A stretch of 64,000 nt of DNA. It comes from Antedon bifida. Taxonomy: Eukaryota > Echinodermata > Crinoidea > Comatulida > Antedonidae. Position 1 is the first letter of the stretch. Each line of letters begins with the position of its first letter. Location of the stretch: contig OY727097.1 in the NCBI GenBank assembly GCA_963402885.1, positions 17,050,001 through 17,114,000 of the forward strand. Reading direction: 5' to 3'. The translations under genes and the position numbers were made by a program. Below the pieces are notes generated by a model. The model was not told the DNA's origin. It did not search any database and worked only from the letters and a program-made list of their open reading frames with translations. Below, one piece after another: positions 34,105 to 45,927 of this stretch.

Positions 34105-34461
34105 AGGGGGGTGAGACCCAGAGCGCAATTTCGTTACAGGAACAGCCAAGACGCCAGGCGGCAGAAGCCACCAAGGAGATAAAACCTTCCGACAGCCCAT
34201 GGGCGTCAAACGTCGAAATACGGCACCAAGCGGTTCTGTGTGGACTACTGGCGGCTGAATTCAGTTACGATCAAGGACACTTACCCAATCCCTAGGATCA
34301 ACGACTCCTTAAATGCGCTTTCGGGTGCCAAATGGTTCTCGACACTGGACTTGGCTTCAGGATACTGGCAAGTGGAGTTAGATGACGATGCTAAGGATAA
34401 GTCCATGTTCACCATGCGAGGCGGCTTATATCGTTGGAAGGTAATGCCATTTGGACTCTGC
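34105..34461 (+). pseudogene. Fossil Ty3/gypsy reverse transcriptase, 5' piece
   Basis: Plus-strand coding resembles the N-terminal half of a Ty3/gypsy reverse transcriptase: DTYPIPRINDSLNALSGAKW, FSTLDLASGYWQVELDD and WKVMPFGLC. It is cut off by the element inserted at 34464. The rest of the same Pol resumes at 37698. Broken relic; no LTR is visible in the window. Confidence 0.8.
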
Positions 34462-34463
34462 AA

Positions 34464-37400
34464 CCCTTTGCAAAAAAGCCGTATACGATCCATATACGCT
34501 GAAAACGTATACGACGTATACGGATCGTATACGATTTCACTGTTTACATTATTTCCACTCTGTTGCTCCACAAAGAGTTGGCGTCGTATACGTTTAGCAT
34601 ACGTAACGTATACGTTGTTTATTCATGATAAGAATATCGTATACGGGACGTATACGAATCATATACGAACAAACTAGGCCATTTTATAAATTATAATAGT
34701 AGTAATGAGTAGAATAGAGCTAAATAAAACATTTAAATTGTCATTACAACAAATACGTACGTACGTAGGCTGGCTCTCTGGCCTAGCTAGCACCAGCCAC
34801 TAGTCTAGTACAGTATTATTAGTATAGCCTAGTAGTATTAGGAGCTAGGACATAAGACCATATTTATTTCTATTTATTAGATAGCCTAGGCTACCGATAA
34901 AATTCAAACAACGTTTTTCGCAAGTCAATAAAATACGCTAAACAGGTATACTACTACTAGGTAGGCCTAGAAACGACAAGACAAGGGGCCATTTTCACGA
35001 TGTTGTTTGCAGTTTTCCTTTACAAAATATGGCAGAGGTCAGTAAGTTCAGCCGCCGACGACGACCGAGCGTCGCTCGGTTGCCTACAATTGCAACTCGT
35101 GGTCGACTCGGCTCTCTGGTGGCCAATCATGCATATCATCGGGTACGTCGTTCAATCTTCTCAATTCGTCACACCACGTGCGAGCTTTGGGTGGTCAAAT
35201 TACATCGTTTATGTTAAGCGATATTATTCCACGACATGTGTTGTAGTATAGCATGGAGATGGAGTAACAATAATTTGAGGAAAACCATGATCCAAAACAG
35301 AAGTGGGATGTGTTGATATGTACATTAACATTATATAATAATAATAATAATTATCTAACGATGAATACAATCGGATTTTGAATAAGTTGATCACTTCCGT
35401 AGAAAAAAATTAAAAAACAAAATTAGTGGTTATAGCAAATACAATTATATCGAATTTCAATTTTTTCCCGGTTAAGCGAACAGATTGAATTGCTTTCATT
35501 TATCTCAGCGGTATTTCTGCTTGGTGATTAAGATATCATAAAACAAAATAAAAATAACCACCCTCAACTGTAAATAACAAATTAAATAAGTCTACTAAAC
35601 ATTGTTGATTTCCCATGGACCCAACAATACCCCAACTATTTCATTCATAATTGTTTATTTGTAACAGTTTATTTGAAATCCTTGTCCTTTGTTAATTCAA
35701 TTGTGTGACAATTAAATTAGATTGTACATGCTGATGCTGTATATTATGTAAAAAGATGAGTCATGTTTATCAGATTCTTGAAAAAGATCAAAACTTTGAA
35801 TTCTCAAAATGTGTTCTATATCTTTATTTGGCGTTAGACTCGTACTACATTCATTAAAATGATAAACAAATATCCAGCAGCCCTCAGCCGTGTGTACAGA
35901 GGGGGCACAACAAAACTATTAGCTACTAATATTGTACACAATTTATTACATCCTTTTTTAAGTAACACATATTCAATATTATAGTAAAACGTCTATACGT
36001 CAATACGTAGTTACGAGGCGGTATCCTCGCAACTAGGCTCATAGTTGTTTACCACTCCAACACATATGATATGAATAAAGCATATCTTATTAAATAGTAT
36101 CTCGCGCCCGCGCATATACAACAAAAAGTTACAAAGGTTCACATATTTATATTAACGATTTTTTTTAAATTTACGAATTAAATAAATAAAAATATAATTA
36201 AATACCGCTTGGCCTGTCAATGATGGAGGCATAAAAATGGGGGCGTGGGGTACCTTTTTACCAGGGAGATGTAAAATAAGTATTTAACATTTACCTGGTT
36301 TTACTACGTTCGCGTACAATTTATCATTTGGATTTTTTAAGTTACATGTAGGTTATGTTAAATTGTATTCATCAGTAACAACTCTAGGAAATTTACAGCA
36401 ATTAGTTCTGATGCCTAAAATAGTAAAATGCTTTAAAACTTCGGAGCTTCTTTTTTTGTATTTTTGGCTGTTGAATGTTTTGTTGGCACCCCCTAACTCT
36501 GCAACGATGATATCCATAAATGCATCATATTTTTATTTCACCGTTGTTGATTTACTACTAGCTAGAGTAGGTTATTATAATAATACAACCAATATAACCA
36601 AATCTAATATATGGGGGAAAGCTAGCAAGCTTATTTTCACAATGAGTGTACCACAGACTCTTTTCCTTGGCGTATTTTTCCCAGGCCTAGTTACTCTTAG
36701 TTTACTAGAGCTGCTGCAGTAGCTAGTTACTGCATGTTCGATCTATACAATTACAATATGCCTATAGCCTAGCTAGCTAGAAGTCATCGAATTTACTATC
36801 TACTTTGGCCTACTGTAACTAGGCCTACATCCCATTTTTTATTGCGAGTTAAAACCCGTAGCAAAAAAAATCCTGTTGGACAACAACAATGATGATTGAA
36901 AATGAATGAAATCTGATCCATGTGATGCATGCATGCAGCACACACAACACAGGCACGTTTTGGGCGAATTTATTTGGATCATTCCATATATATTATAGGG
37001 AGCCACATGTATTCTACATTTTTATTACATCGTAATTTATGGATTTTACTTACTTGTTTTAAATTTAATATACTGCGGGTCCAATTTAATATTTATTTAT
37101 TTCCAAGTACATTCATATTAATTAAAGCACTTTCAAAATTAATAACAGCACATTTTGTATGATTCACTTATTAATGGAACGTACCAAAGGTAAAGAAATA
37201 GGAGAGGGGATAAACAAGACGGAACAGCCTGGGTGGGTTTTTATGCTTGATAGAAAAATAACGTCTTGTAAAATACAGCACCAATTTTTTTCATTAGCGA
37301 AAACTATGAACTAAATCATCATAGGGAATTTAATGTACATATACCGACTGAAAAAAAAAAAAACAAATTGTACACTAATTATTGAAGTCAAGATGCTCCT

Positions 37401-37697
37401 GCCATCGTAAACGTATGCTATCGTCGTCTTGTAAAAAGAGGGACAGTCCTTTTTCGGTTTGTAATATGATGCAGTTTGTATACACGCGTACTCGTATCGT
37501 ATACGGATCGTATACGGATCGTATAATTAGGAAATTGTTTATAAATGATCGTATACGGTTCGTATATGTTTATTATGCGGGCAGGAACTTCCGAATTGAC
37601 GTATACGTTTCGTATATACGAAATGGACTTCCTATACGAAACATATACGAAACGTATGTAAATCGTATACGTTCGTATACGGCTTTTTTGCAAAGGG
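34464..37697. mobile_element. 3.23-kb TIR element with CGTATACG end arrays, inserted in a gypsy fossil
   Basis: Both ends read CCCTTTGCAAAAAAGCCG then TATACG in inverted orientation. The flanking dinucleotide AA (34462-34463 and 37698-37699) looks like a 2-bp target duplication. The first 215 and last 230 bases hold arrays of the palindrome CGTATACG and near variants in both orientations, like subterminal transposase binding sites. The interior is AT-rich. A short basic open frame (MAEVSKFSRRRRPSVARL, ATG at 35029) is too small to be a transposase, so the element looks non-autonomous. TAGGCCTA words occur inside. Superfamily unknown. Confidence 0.8.
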
Positions 37698-39134
37698 AAT
37701 GCCCCTTCTACATGGGAAAGACGGTGGAAGAAGAGATCGACCGCCTAGAGAAAGTGTTAAAATTAAAGCCCAAGAAGTGCACCTTATTTAAACAGGAGGT
37801 CTTGTACCTCAGACCATGCTGGGGTGATGACCGATTCTGAGAAGATAGAGTCTGTAAAGGAATGTCCAACGCCAAATACCGTCTTGGGATTGGCGTCCTA
37901 TTATAGGAGGTTCATAAATGGGTTCGCGTCCATAGCTGCCCCACTGCACAAATTGACAGAGAAGTCCAGACGATTTTCCTGGGACCCGGAGTGTGAGCAG
38001 GCCTTTCAAGAACTAAAGGACCGATTAATACAGGCACCAATTCTCGCTTACCCTTTGTCCCGAGGGACGTTGGCATTGGCACTGTATTATCCCAAGAACA
38101 GGACGGAGAAGAACACGTAATATGTTACGCAAGTCAGACTCTAAGTAAGACTGAGAGGAACTATTGCGCTACATGCCGAGAATTGTTGGCCATAGTGACT
38201 TACCTCAAACACTTTCGACAGTACCTGCATGGACAATTGATACGCACGAACCAAGCCTCCCTGCGTTGGTTAATGAGTTTCTATCTAAGGTGGTGTACTG
38301 CATCCAAGAGGGACTGAGAAAGAAACCAAAGGTCGTGCACGTGGAAGGAAGCTGTTGCCGAAAGTAGCGAGATGCCAACAGTCCCGGAGGAAGTTGACGG
38401 AGAAATCCAACGGCCCAAAACGCCTGAAGAAGGCCCATTGCTTACTGCCCCCGAGGAGCCCTCTGATCGAGGAAATATGCCTGTACCTCCACAGACCCCC
38501 ACCCCCCAGAGGGAAGGTATCCCAGGAGACGTGTAAGGTGGAGGCCTGCACGGTACGAACAATAAGCAGCTAGGTTCTCTTGCCGTTTATGTTTTACCTA
38601 ATGTTGTTTTGTTTGTTTGTTTTTTGTTTTTTTTTATATAAAGATGCGAGGAGGTGGTGACTACGAGTGTGACCGATGTCCGAGAACATACGGCCATTCA
38701 AGCGCCCTACGACGGCATCGGAAACCGAAGCCATGGCGACAGAAGAATTGATCACGTCTGTGAGCGTTGCTCTGCGACCTTTTCCAGGAGGGACGCCCTG
38801 GTCCACCACTGTGACCGGGTACACCGAAAGAGGGCCGCGACACCACCAAGCCTGACCAGCACGGAGACTCGGGTGGTGGCCGTCATGTCTCCTTGTTAGA
38901 AGTGTCAAATGTGGCGAGGGATGAAACCGTCGTGACCAATAAGCAGCGACCAACGGGAATACCCCGGAACCTGTTACAGCTGCTCCGAGGAGGTAGAGAC
39001 GATGACAGGGAAGGAGAAGAGGAATCACCCGAGATGGTCGACCTGGAAGAGGTGAAGGTGGTCAAGTATGGGACAGATGGAAGGCCGAAAAGGGAGAAGA
39101 CTACGACAAGAACATATGTGTTGAAGTTGGGAAA
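37698..39134 (+). pseudogene. Fossil Ty3/gypsy Pol, 3' piece, plus C2H2-like ORF remnants
   Basis: After the inserted element the coding resumes with the reverse transcriptase thumb (LKPKKCTLFKQEVLYLR), RNase-H linker (GLASYYRRFINGFASIAAPL) and RNase H region (NYCATCRELLAIVTYLKHF). Downstream (38640-38900) are two C2H2-like finger segments (CDRCPRTYGHSSALRRH and CERCSATFSRRDALVHH), and then an acidic-basic tail to about 39134, an accessory-ORF-like region. The integrase is not seen. Broken in several places. The 3' limit is the junction with the LINE at about 39135. Confidence 0.65.
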
Positions 39135-39508
39135 TTTTTGAAGATCCCTACCTCAGATTTAATTGCTTCAATTGTTTTAATCATGGTTTTTTGTGTCTCA
39201 TTAACATTATTAATAAGACCCATGAAATTGCCTACTGAGACTGAGCAGCTCCTACAGTACCAAAAAATGGATGAGTCATCTTTGGATAACCACTTATATT
39301 TGGCTTCATTAATTTTCTGACAATCTATGTGGAACCATAGCTTACAAAGACCGCATAAAACCGATTTGCCACCAGACAAAAAATGGCCACCACATGAACC
39401 ACATTCGTCTTCACCCTCGATATCTACTACCGTTTTATCAACTGTGCCTCCTGCATTACGTAATCTAGGCTTAGGCCTGGCACCTTGGTCTTTGCTTTTG
39501 GAAGCCAT
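39110..39508 (-). CDS. LINE ORF1 start with PHD finger, truncated
   Basis: The ATG at 39508 opens MASKSKDQGARPKPRLRNAG, followed by a PHD-type zinc finger at about residues 37-85: CGSCGGHFLSGGKSVLCGLC, WFHIDC and WYCRSC (Cys4-His-Cys3 order). A helical region follows (NNVNETQKTMIKTIEAIKSE). PHD fingers occur in ORF1 of several non-LTR retrotransposons (CR1-like and others), where ORF1 binds RNA. The frame ends where the LINE meets the gypsy fossil, so only the start of ORF1 is present. Behind it lie tandem 5'UTR monomers, which supports the LINE reading over a host PHD protein. Confidence 0.6.
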
Positions 39509-39518
39509 GCCCTAACTG

Positions 39519-40620
39519 CAAAGACAATCTAAAAAAAGAAAAATCTCACCAGTCCTTAGAATACACTAAGAGCTCAAGCTAAAATTTGAAGCAATAAGAA
39601 TAGGAATGATATGAAAGTAAAAGATCGTAAAAAAACTTTACAAACCCCGCCAGCAATAATAAAGAAATTTCCGACTTCAGAAGCACGTCCCACTACCATA
39701 AAGCGCGCACAATAAACTAGGGGGCCTAGGCTAGAGGCCTAGCAAAGACAATCTAAAAAAAGAAAAATCTCACCAGTCCTTAGAATACACTAAGAGCTCA
39801 AGCCAAAATTGGAAGCAATAAGAATAAGAATGATATAAAATAAAAGATCGTAAAAAAACTTTACAAACCCCGCCAGCAATAATAAAGAAATTTCCGACTT
39901 CAGAAACACGTCCCACTACCATAAAGCGTGCACAATAAACTAGGGGGCCTAGGCCTAGCCTATTTCTTAGCGTATGGTGCCTAGCTAGGCTAGAAGCCTG
40001 GTATAATCAACAGCTAAGGCAAGTAAAATCAGAGCACAGCCACAAACAACAATTGAATCAAAAGATGAGCAAAGGGAGTTTTATATTACTTAAGAAATAC
40101 CAAATCTATACAAAACTAGCAAACAAGATTCAAAGACTTTCCGATTACAGATATTCGTCCAACCACAAACCCAGGCCTAGCAAAGACAATCGCGCACAAT
40201 AAACTAGGGGGCCTAGGCCTAGCCTATTTCTTAGCGTATGGTGCCTAGTCTAGAAGCCTGGTATAATCAACAGCTAAGGCAAGTAAAATAAGAGCACAAG
40301 CAACAATTGAATCAAAAGATGAGCAAAGGGAGTTTTATATTATTTAAGAAATACCAAATCTATACAAAACTAGCAAACAAGATTCAAAGACTTTCCGATT
40401 ACAGATATTCGTCCAACCACAAACCCAGGCCTAGCAAAGACAATCTCAAAAAATCTCTCCAATTGAAAGATAAATCGAATAATACAAGGGCTTAAGCTAC
40501 ATTTGTAGCAATAAGAAGAGTGATGGAGACTTTATGTAAGTAAAAATCGTGAAAAAACTATACAAAACCAGCAAACAAGATTCAAAACTTTTACGACTTC
40601 AGAAACACGTCCAACCACCT
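39519..40620 (-). repeat. About five tandem 5'UTR monomers (~210-240 bp) of the LINE
   Basis: Two nearly identical units (39523-39744 and 39745-39960) begin GACAATCTAAAAAAAGAAAA. Two others (about 39965-40195 and 40205-40440) share GGTATAATCAACAGCTAAGG, and a diverged fifth runs to 40620. All share AGCAA..AAGATTCAAA and CGACTTCAGAAACACGTCC-like words. They stand upstream of the ATG on the minus strand, as the promoter monomers of mouse L1 do. TAGGCCTAG words lie at unit borders. Confidence 0.8.
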
Positions 40621-40861
40621 GGTTATTGTCAGGATCTTTTTTTTTTTCTATATTCTTCTTTCTTTCCACGAATTTTGTTGCACGCATATCTCTAATTCTG
40701 GCCAACATAAGATTGTATAACTTTGTCATAAGATTGTCTTGTAGCTGTAGATGTGCAAGAAACTTCGGTTTATGACTTTAGAGTTGCGCAACGTGATTTA
40801 CGTGCGATTTTATGAATTTCAATGATTGATCATAGATTAAAAACCAAAAGTAATTTTGTAT

Positions 40862-41332
40862 GGTTCAGGGACGATTCGGCCCGGGACTATTCGGCCCACT
40901 TTTGTTTTTATTTATCAAGTTTTTAAAAGTGTTCAACAATCCGTATTTTATTGATATTGACAAAGTTGATATAATATATATAATAAATTACTAAAAAAAC
41001 GTAAGTTTATACTCAATTTTATTACTTTGTTTATTTCGTGCATTCGCCAAGCGGCCAACAGAGGGTGTAACTTGTTTACATCGTTCGCATGACTAAAAAA
41101 TGATTATTTTCGACAATGTTTTCAAAATGTTTGCTTTATTGCATCTTTATCCCTAGTAGTGCTACCCCATAGTCTCTCTGAAAATAAAGTTTGAGGAAAA
41201 AAGCTTATTTTATGCTTATAAATGCATATCAAAGCCGATAAATGTAAGTGTGCCGAATCGTCCCGGGCCGAATAGTCCCGGGCCGAATCGTCCCAGGGCC
41301 GAATCGTCTCAGGGCCGAATCGTCCTGTTACC
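40862..41332. mobile_element. 471-bp MITE with perfect 8-bp target duplication
   Basis: TTTTGTAT is duplicated at 40854-40861 and 41333-41340. The ends GGTTCAGGGACGATTCGGCC and, inverted, GGTAACAGGACGATTCGGCC carry repeated (C)GATTCGGCCC words, more on the right. An 8-bp duplication fits hAT. No coding capacity. The exact duplication suggests a young insertion. Confidence 0.9.
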
Positions 41333-42204
41333 TTTTGTATTGACCCTTGGGGAAAATGTAAGTCATATCAAGGGCAAACTTTCTATGGATTAAAAATGGC
41401 ATGTTTCAGAGAAAGTTACGCGCGTTTAAAAATTTAGAATGAAAAAAATCAATTTCTAATCAACTTTCTACGCATTTCATGTCATTTTGAGCATGTCAAA
41501 AATTACCACATGCGCGCGGTTCGCATGTAGCGCTAAAAACATCTTTGTTTGCGTAATTTATGTTTTTTCAGCCTTTTCTAGTAATTTTACCAATTTTTAA
41601 ACAATTTCAACTTAAAATCACATCATACGAGCACTTCGAATTGGACAATTTGCACGCGTTTTTGGTTTAAAAATTCGTCAAAATTATGCCTTTTTCATAA
41701 AAGGTCATAAATTCTAAACTATGTGGTGAACTTTTTTTTAATTACATATTCTGGAAGTTGATGAGTTGTAGATATCGGATCATGAATCAATATGGCTAAC
41801 CGGACATTGTGACGTCATCATATGGCCACTCGAATATAAAATATAGGATTTTTGTCTCTTTCGTCATAGTGCATCACATTTAATAGAGCGCATCTCTACT
41901 TATCCGTATTCCATTTCCCCCCATTTTGTTATGTTGTCTAGATCAATCAATTATCTTTCACATGATTTACCATTTTTAAAATTGTGATGACGTCATCATG
42001 TTTAAAAGCGTCAATAACCTTGGTCACTTATTTTCACCTATTCTGCACTGTATGTAGTACGTATACAGTATATAGTTACAGTATACTGTATATAATTAGA
42101 CGCGACACTAACATTTTGACGTGCACGTATGACATGCACGTGGCGTTTGAACTGCGGATAACCTAACTCATCCATAGTGACGAGTTCAAATCTAGTTTTG
42201 TTTT

Positions 42205-42536
42205 TATTGTTGTTTGTTTTGGACTATTATCGGGGACCGATCATTTTAAGGGAGGGGAAGATGTAATGATTTCGGGAAGAAGAAAAAGATAGAGGGCGGG
42301 AGATGAGCAGGCAGTTGGAAAGGAGGAGAAGCAGAGAACGGACATGAAAAAAAATAAGAGACATTAGAGAGATTGGAGAATAACGGTGTTAAAGAGGAAA
42401 TTAGAGTTGAGTAATAAAAGGAAGAGTCATTCTTATCTGATGTTTGCGGTCTGCAAATCGATTTCTATACGCGTCTTACAAGTCTGTGTTTCAGGCTAAA
42501 TAATGTCATGTTATTGAAAACACCGATACTGTAACA
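42205..42536 (+). mobile_element. Fossil Ty3/gypsy 3' end with LTR
   Basis: A purine tract (TTTTAAGGGAGGGGAAGA) precedes an LTR-like unit, 42252-42536, that begins TGTAATGATTTCGGG, has AATAAAAG near 42414 and ends ACTGTAACA. The start of the same LTR family recurs at 56125. No pol coding is attached. Confidence 0.55.
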
Positions 42537-42898
42537 TGCATGTCTGAACAACACCCCTGGATGACTTGTTTTGAAAGCATATTCTTGTCTGGCTGGCTGA
42601 CTGACCTGGATGGTGTTTACCTGCGTATTTGGGACCCAGACAGTGGCTAGATAATATTAATAGTTTAGTAATAATAATTGTTAGACACTCTCATTCAGCA
42701 TACTGCAGAGAAAGGAGGTAGCAAATAAATGAAATACCAGATCACTATATATACGTCTAATTTCATTATTAATACTAATAGTCTGCAGTAGCATCTAATT
42801 ATAACAATAACTACAGACTTGGGGCAAGTCTAATTATCACATGTAAATGGAAAGGACAATTTAATTTTGAATGAGCTACTTTTTGGAAAAGTCATAAC

Positions 42899-43248
42899 TG
42901 AAAAGTACTTGAATATGCGCAAGTTAACATAACATATGTTGTAACTGTAATGGTGTTCTACGAGCACGTTAAACATGACAGGTTGCGCACGTAAAACGTC
43001 AAAAATGTTGCAAAATATGCCATACTTTTAAAAATGATACAGTTTATCAGAATGCGAGGTTACCCCAAATTTTTTTTTTTTTTTTTTTTAAACTATAGGC
43101 TACATTATTTACATATTATGTTTAGTGCTACCGACTTTAATTGATGGATTTTTTTTAGTTACACTGGACAGATAGTTTATTTTTTAATTAGCTAATTCAT
43201 ATGAAAAGTACTTGAATGCGCAAGTTAACATAACATGTTGTAACTTGG
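42899..43248. repeat. Direct repeat pair GAAAAGTACTTGAAT...
   Basis: 42899-42945 and 43203-43247 are about 90% identical (GCGCAAGTTAACATAACAT in both), and a shorter third form is at 43506 (GAAAAGTACGTGAATGTGC). Most of the rest of the interval is AT-rich, with a T21-like run at 43072. Confidence 0.7.
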
Positions 43249-43430
43249 TCAACATATAGACATTTAACTGAAGTTGTGCAGCCAAATTTTTTGACACGTA
43301 GCACAATTTACGCACGGTTTTTTGACTTCGAAACAAATAATCTTTTTAAGACAGTTTTTCTTTACCTCAATTTGCATCAAGGGGTTCACAACATACCGAG
43401 GAATACGAGGAATCTTTCTTCGGATTTGCT

Positions 43431-43510
43431 TTAGCAGGTGCTTATTTGGCTCATGTGTAGTGCAGTCGACTTTGCTATCAGAGGTACCGGGATCGAATCC
43501 CATAACTGAA
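43431..43510 (+). mobile_element. tRNA-like head of a SINE
   Basis: TTTGGCTCATGTGTAGTG resembles the A box and GGGATCGAATCCC the B box of an RNA polymerase III promoter, spaced as in a tRNA gene (about 45 bases). The acceptor stem does not close well and no CCA or intact anticodon arm is convincing, so this is a SINE head or tRNA relic and not a tRNA gene. Confidence 0.5.
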
Positions 43511-45204
43511 AAGTACGTGAATGTGCACTTTTAAATCTAGTACTACAATTTATTGTTTTCCAAGTGGTAGGCCTACTTTGATTGCATCTTCTTTTTGTAT
43601 GCTTCCTCGGTTAATATGTTCAATTGGTAGGGAATGTTTAAAAAATCATTTTAGTAGCAATTCACACAATCTACAATATTTATTTCGAAAAGAGGCCCTC
43701 TCTTCAAATTGCTATCGCCCAATGCATCGTAACACGCACATTTTATTTATCATGCTTAGTCTACAATAGGCTGCACTACAACGATTGTAACTGGAATACA
43801 TCAAAATCGTTCAATAAGTGTCAACAGTTGACGGTGTTAATTAGCATTGTAAACGGTTTAGTTAATTTTTATTTTACACCATATTAAGTTAAAAAAATTG
43901 GGGGTCACCAGACATCCCGGAGAGCTATAATCGATTAAAAATAGGCATATTTTTACACAAATTTGCATAAAATTACAAATTTTCAAGTGCATGATTTTTA
44001 AAGTTTGACATGCACGTGTGTCATTATTTTGCATTCATAATTCATCAAATATGAAAGAAATATATCATAAAACTATGAAAAACAATAATCAAGCGCAAAA
44101 ACGGGCTTTCTAGGCTGCGTACGAGTGAAGTGCGCAAAAGCGCAAATTCTATTTGGAAAATGTGAAATGCTTAAAATGTCCTGAAACGTGTAGAAAGTTG
44201 ATTAGAAATTGATTTTGAGCATTTTTAACTTTCAAAGCGCATGTACGTGCGATTTGACCAATGTTCAACATTTTTCTGATGATACAGGAAGATGACCCTT
44301 GACATGAAGCATACGTGTGTCAAGTGGTATTTAAAAATAGCTATTGGTTTTCAAGTTATAGTCAATCTAAGAATTTCAGAAAATCGTGCGTAGTTATGCT
44401 ACGCAACCATATTTTCATTAAACCAAAGCTTGTTGCACAACTACATATATACGTGCATCTACTGGCCAAGTTACAACATAACTGCTATTGCCGTTTTTGA
44501 GATATGCGACCAACAAAAAATGAGCAGAAAAAATGAAATTTTTATGACAATAACAACAGAGAGCGACAGCCTAAAAATAAAATGCCAAAATAAAGGGTGT
44601 AGGTGGAGCTACATTGGAATAACAGAGGATAAATGAGTTTATGAATGTGGCATGGCTGGTCCTGAAGTAGTGAAATTAACATCCTAGTCAGAATTACATA
44701 TATGTGATTGTGAGTCAACAGACAGAATTTATGAACTGGAAAAACAACAAAGATGGTTGCCACATTAGACAATCCATTGAAGATGCAGTACAACATTGAA
44801 ACCAAGGTCGTCATCACCTCATCAACTAATTTATAGAATAGAGGAATTCAGTTTCATATAAAGATTTGTTGTTGTTATTAGCATGAAGAATGGCTAATTG
44901 ATTTTAGTGTAGGAATAGTTTACAATGAACACCAGACCATGATTTACTGTTTCTTCTCATTGTTTTAAATGTATGCAGAGTAGTGAAAGTTAGGCATCAA
45001 TGGAAAATTCAGAATTTTAAAAAGAAAAAACATTCTTTCCAAATCTGTCAAAAGAGAAAAGAACAGTTTTAAACGAATAAGACACAACACAGACTTCATA
45101 CATTGACATTTATCAATGCATTGCTAATAATTGAATTAATCAATCCTGTAGCTCATCTTTAATTCAGACCTTTTTCCAAAATTGCAGGTAGAGGGGTAAT
45201 TTTT

Positions 45205-45350
45205 TACTATGGTACAAGGGAGAGATAATGGATGGAGAGGGGGACAGCAGAGAGAAATTTGATTCAACACGGTTTCGGTATTTTTTTTAATGGCATGGAG
45301 TGGAAATGTATGTTTTGAACTATGCTTTAACTGGCAACTCTGATATTTCA
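45205..45350. repeat. Dispersed repeat, copy 1
   Basis: CTATGGTACAAGGGAGAGAT and the next ~140 bases are nearly identical to 50999-51150. The second copy lies 200 bp after a BEL/Pao integrase shard, so both may be the 3' end of that family; this is inference. Confidence 0.7.
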
Positions 45351-45927
45351 TCATTTGCAACCACATAGGCCCTACTGTATAAGCCTTTTTTAAACCTAGT
45401 TTAAAAAAATGTAATGGGCTCGTGCATATAAAAAATATATCATATAAGGAAAGGGCCAAAGTTACAAAGAAATAATAAGCCTGCTTGCATCAATCAAGTC
45501 AACTGTTGTTTACTGCTTCGATGGATGATGTGGGCGAGTACTTGATTTTGATTGGTAGATTAATCTAGGGATACCAATCCTTACTATTCTTAGGTCTCTA
45601 TTGTTTATGCAGAACGGGGAGCTCGTCGGGATTGATTTATGGCCCGACGATAGACGGGCTGGAATTTTCTGGCCTGTTCTATTGCAGAGTATTAAGAATC
45701 TAGTTATTTTAGTCTATCCTACTTGGGTGGGAATGACATTACTGGTACTGGTACTGGTTCAAATAACCGTCTCACAGAGACATCTGGTAGCCATTGACTT
45801 AAAGTTGGCATTTGGATGTGTTACTTTTAAATGTAGGCCTACAGTATGAGAGTGACTACTACCAAATTACACAGTCTCAAAACAACTTATAAACAGTTCA
45901 TATATACAGTTAAAACATTGCTGGGAA

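Larger units (their letters stand above)
41446..44216. repeat. Inverted 50-bp arms 2.7 kb apart
   Basis: AATCAATTTCTAATCAACTT and the following bases at 41446-41495 pair with 44167-44216 (about 85% alike, inverted). The arms may mark the ends of a larger element. The intervening DNA contains a gypsy LTR, direct repeats and a SINE head. Confidence 0.5.

Noticed and set aside
34240-34677. 145-codon ORF as one reverse transcriptase protein
   Set aside because: Its last third is the inserted CGTATACG element, not Pol.
36363-36722. 119-codon ORF inside the CGTATACG element as a transposase
   Set aside because: Low-complexity hydrophobic composition, no DDE-like motif, no splice support.
43431-43510. 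Functional tRNA gene
   Set aside because: A- and B-box-like words are present, but the acceptor and anticodon stems do not form convincingly.
45136-45459. 107-codon minus-strand ORF
   Set aside because: It overlaps a dispersed repeat (45205-45350) and the match to the other copy is at DNA level, without frame preservation.
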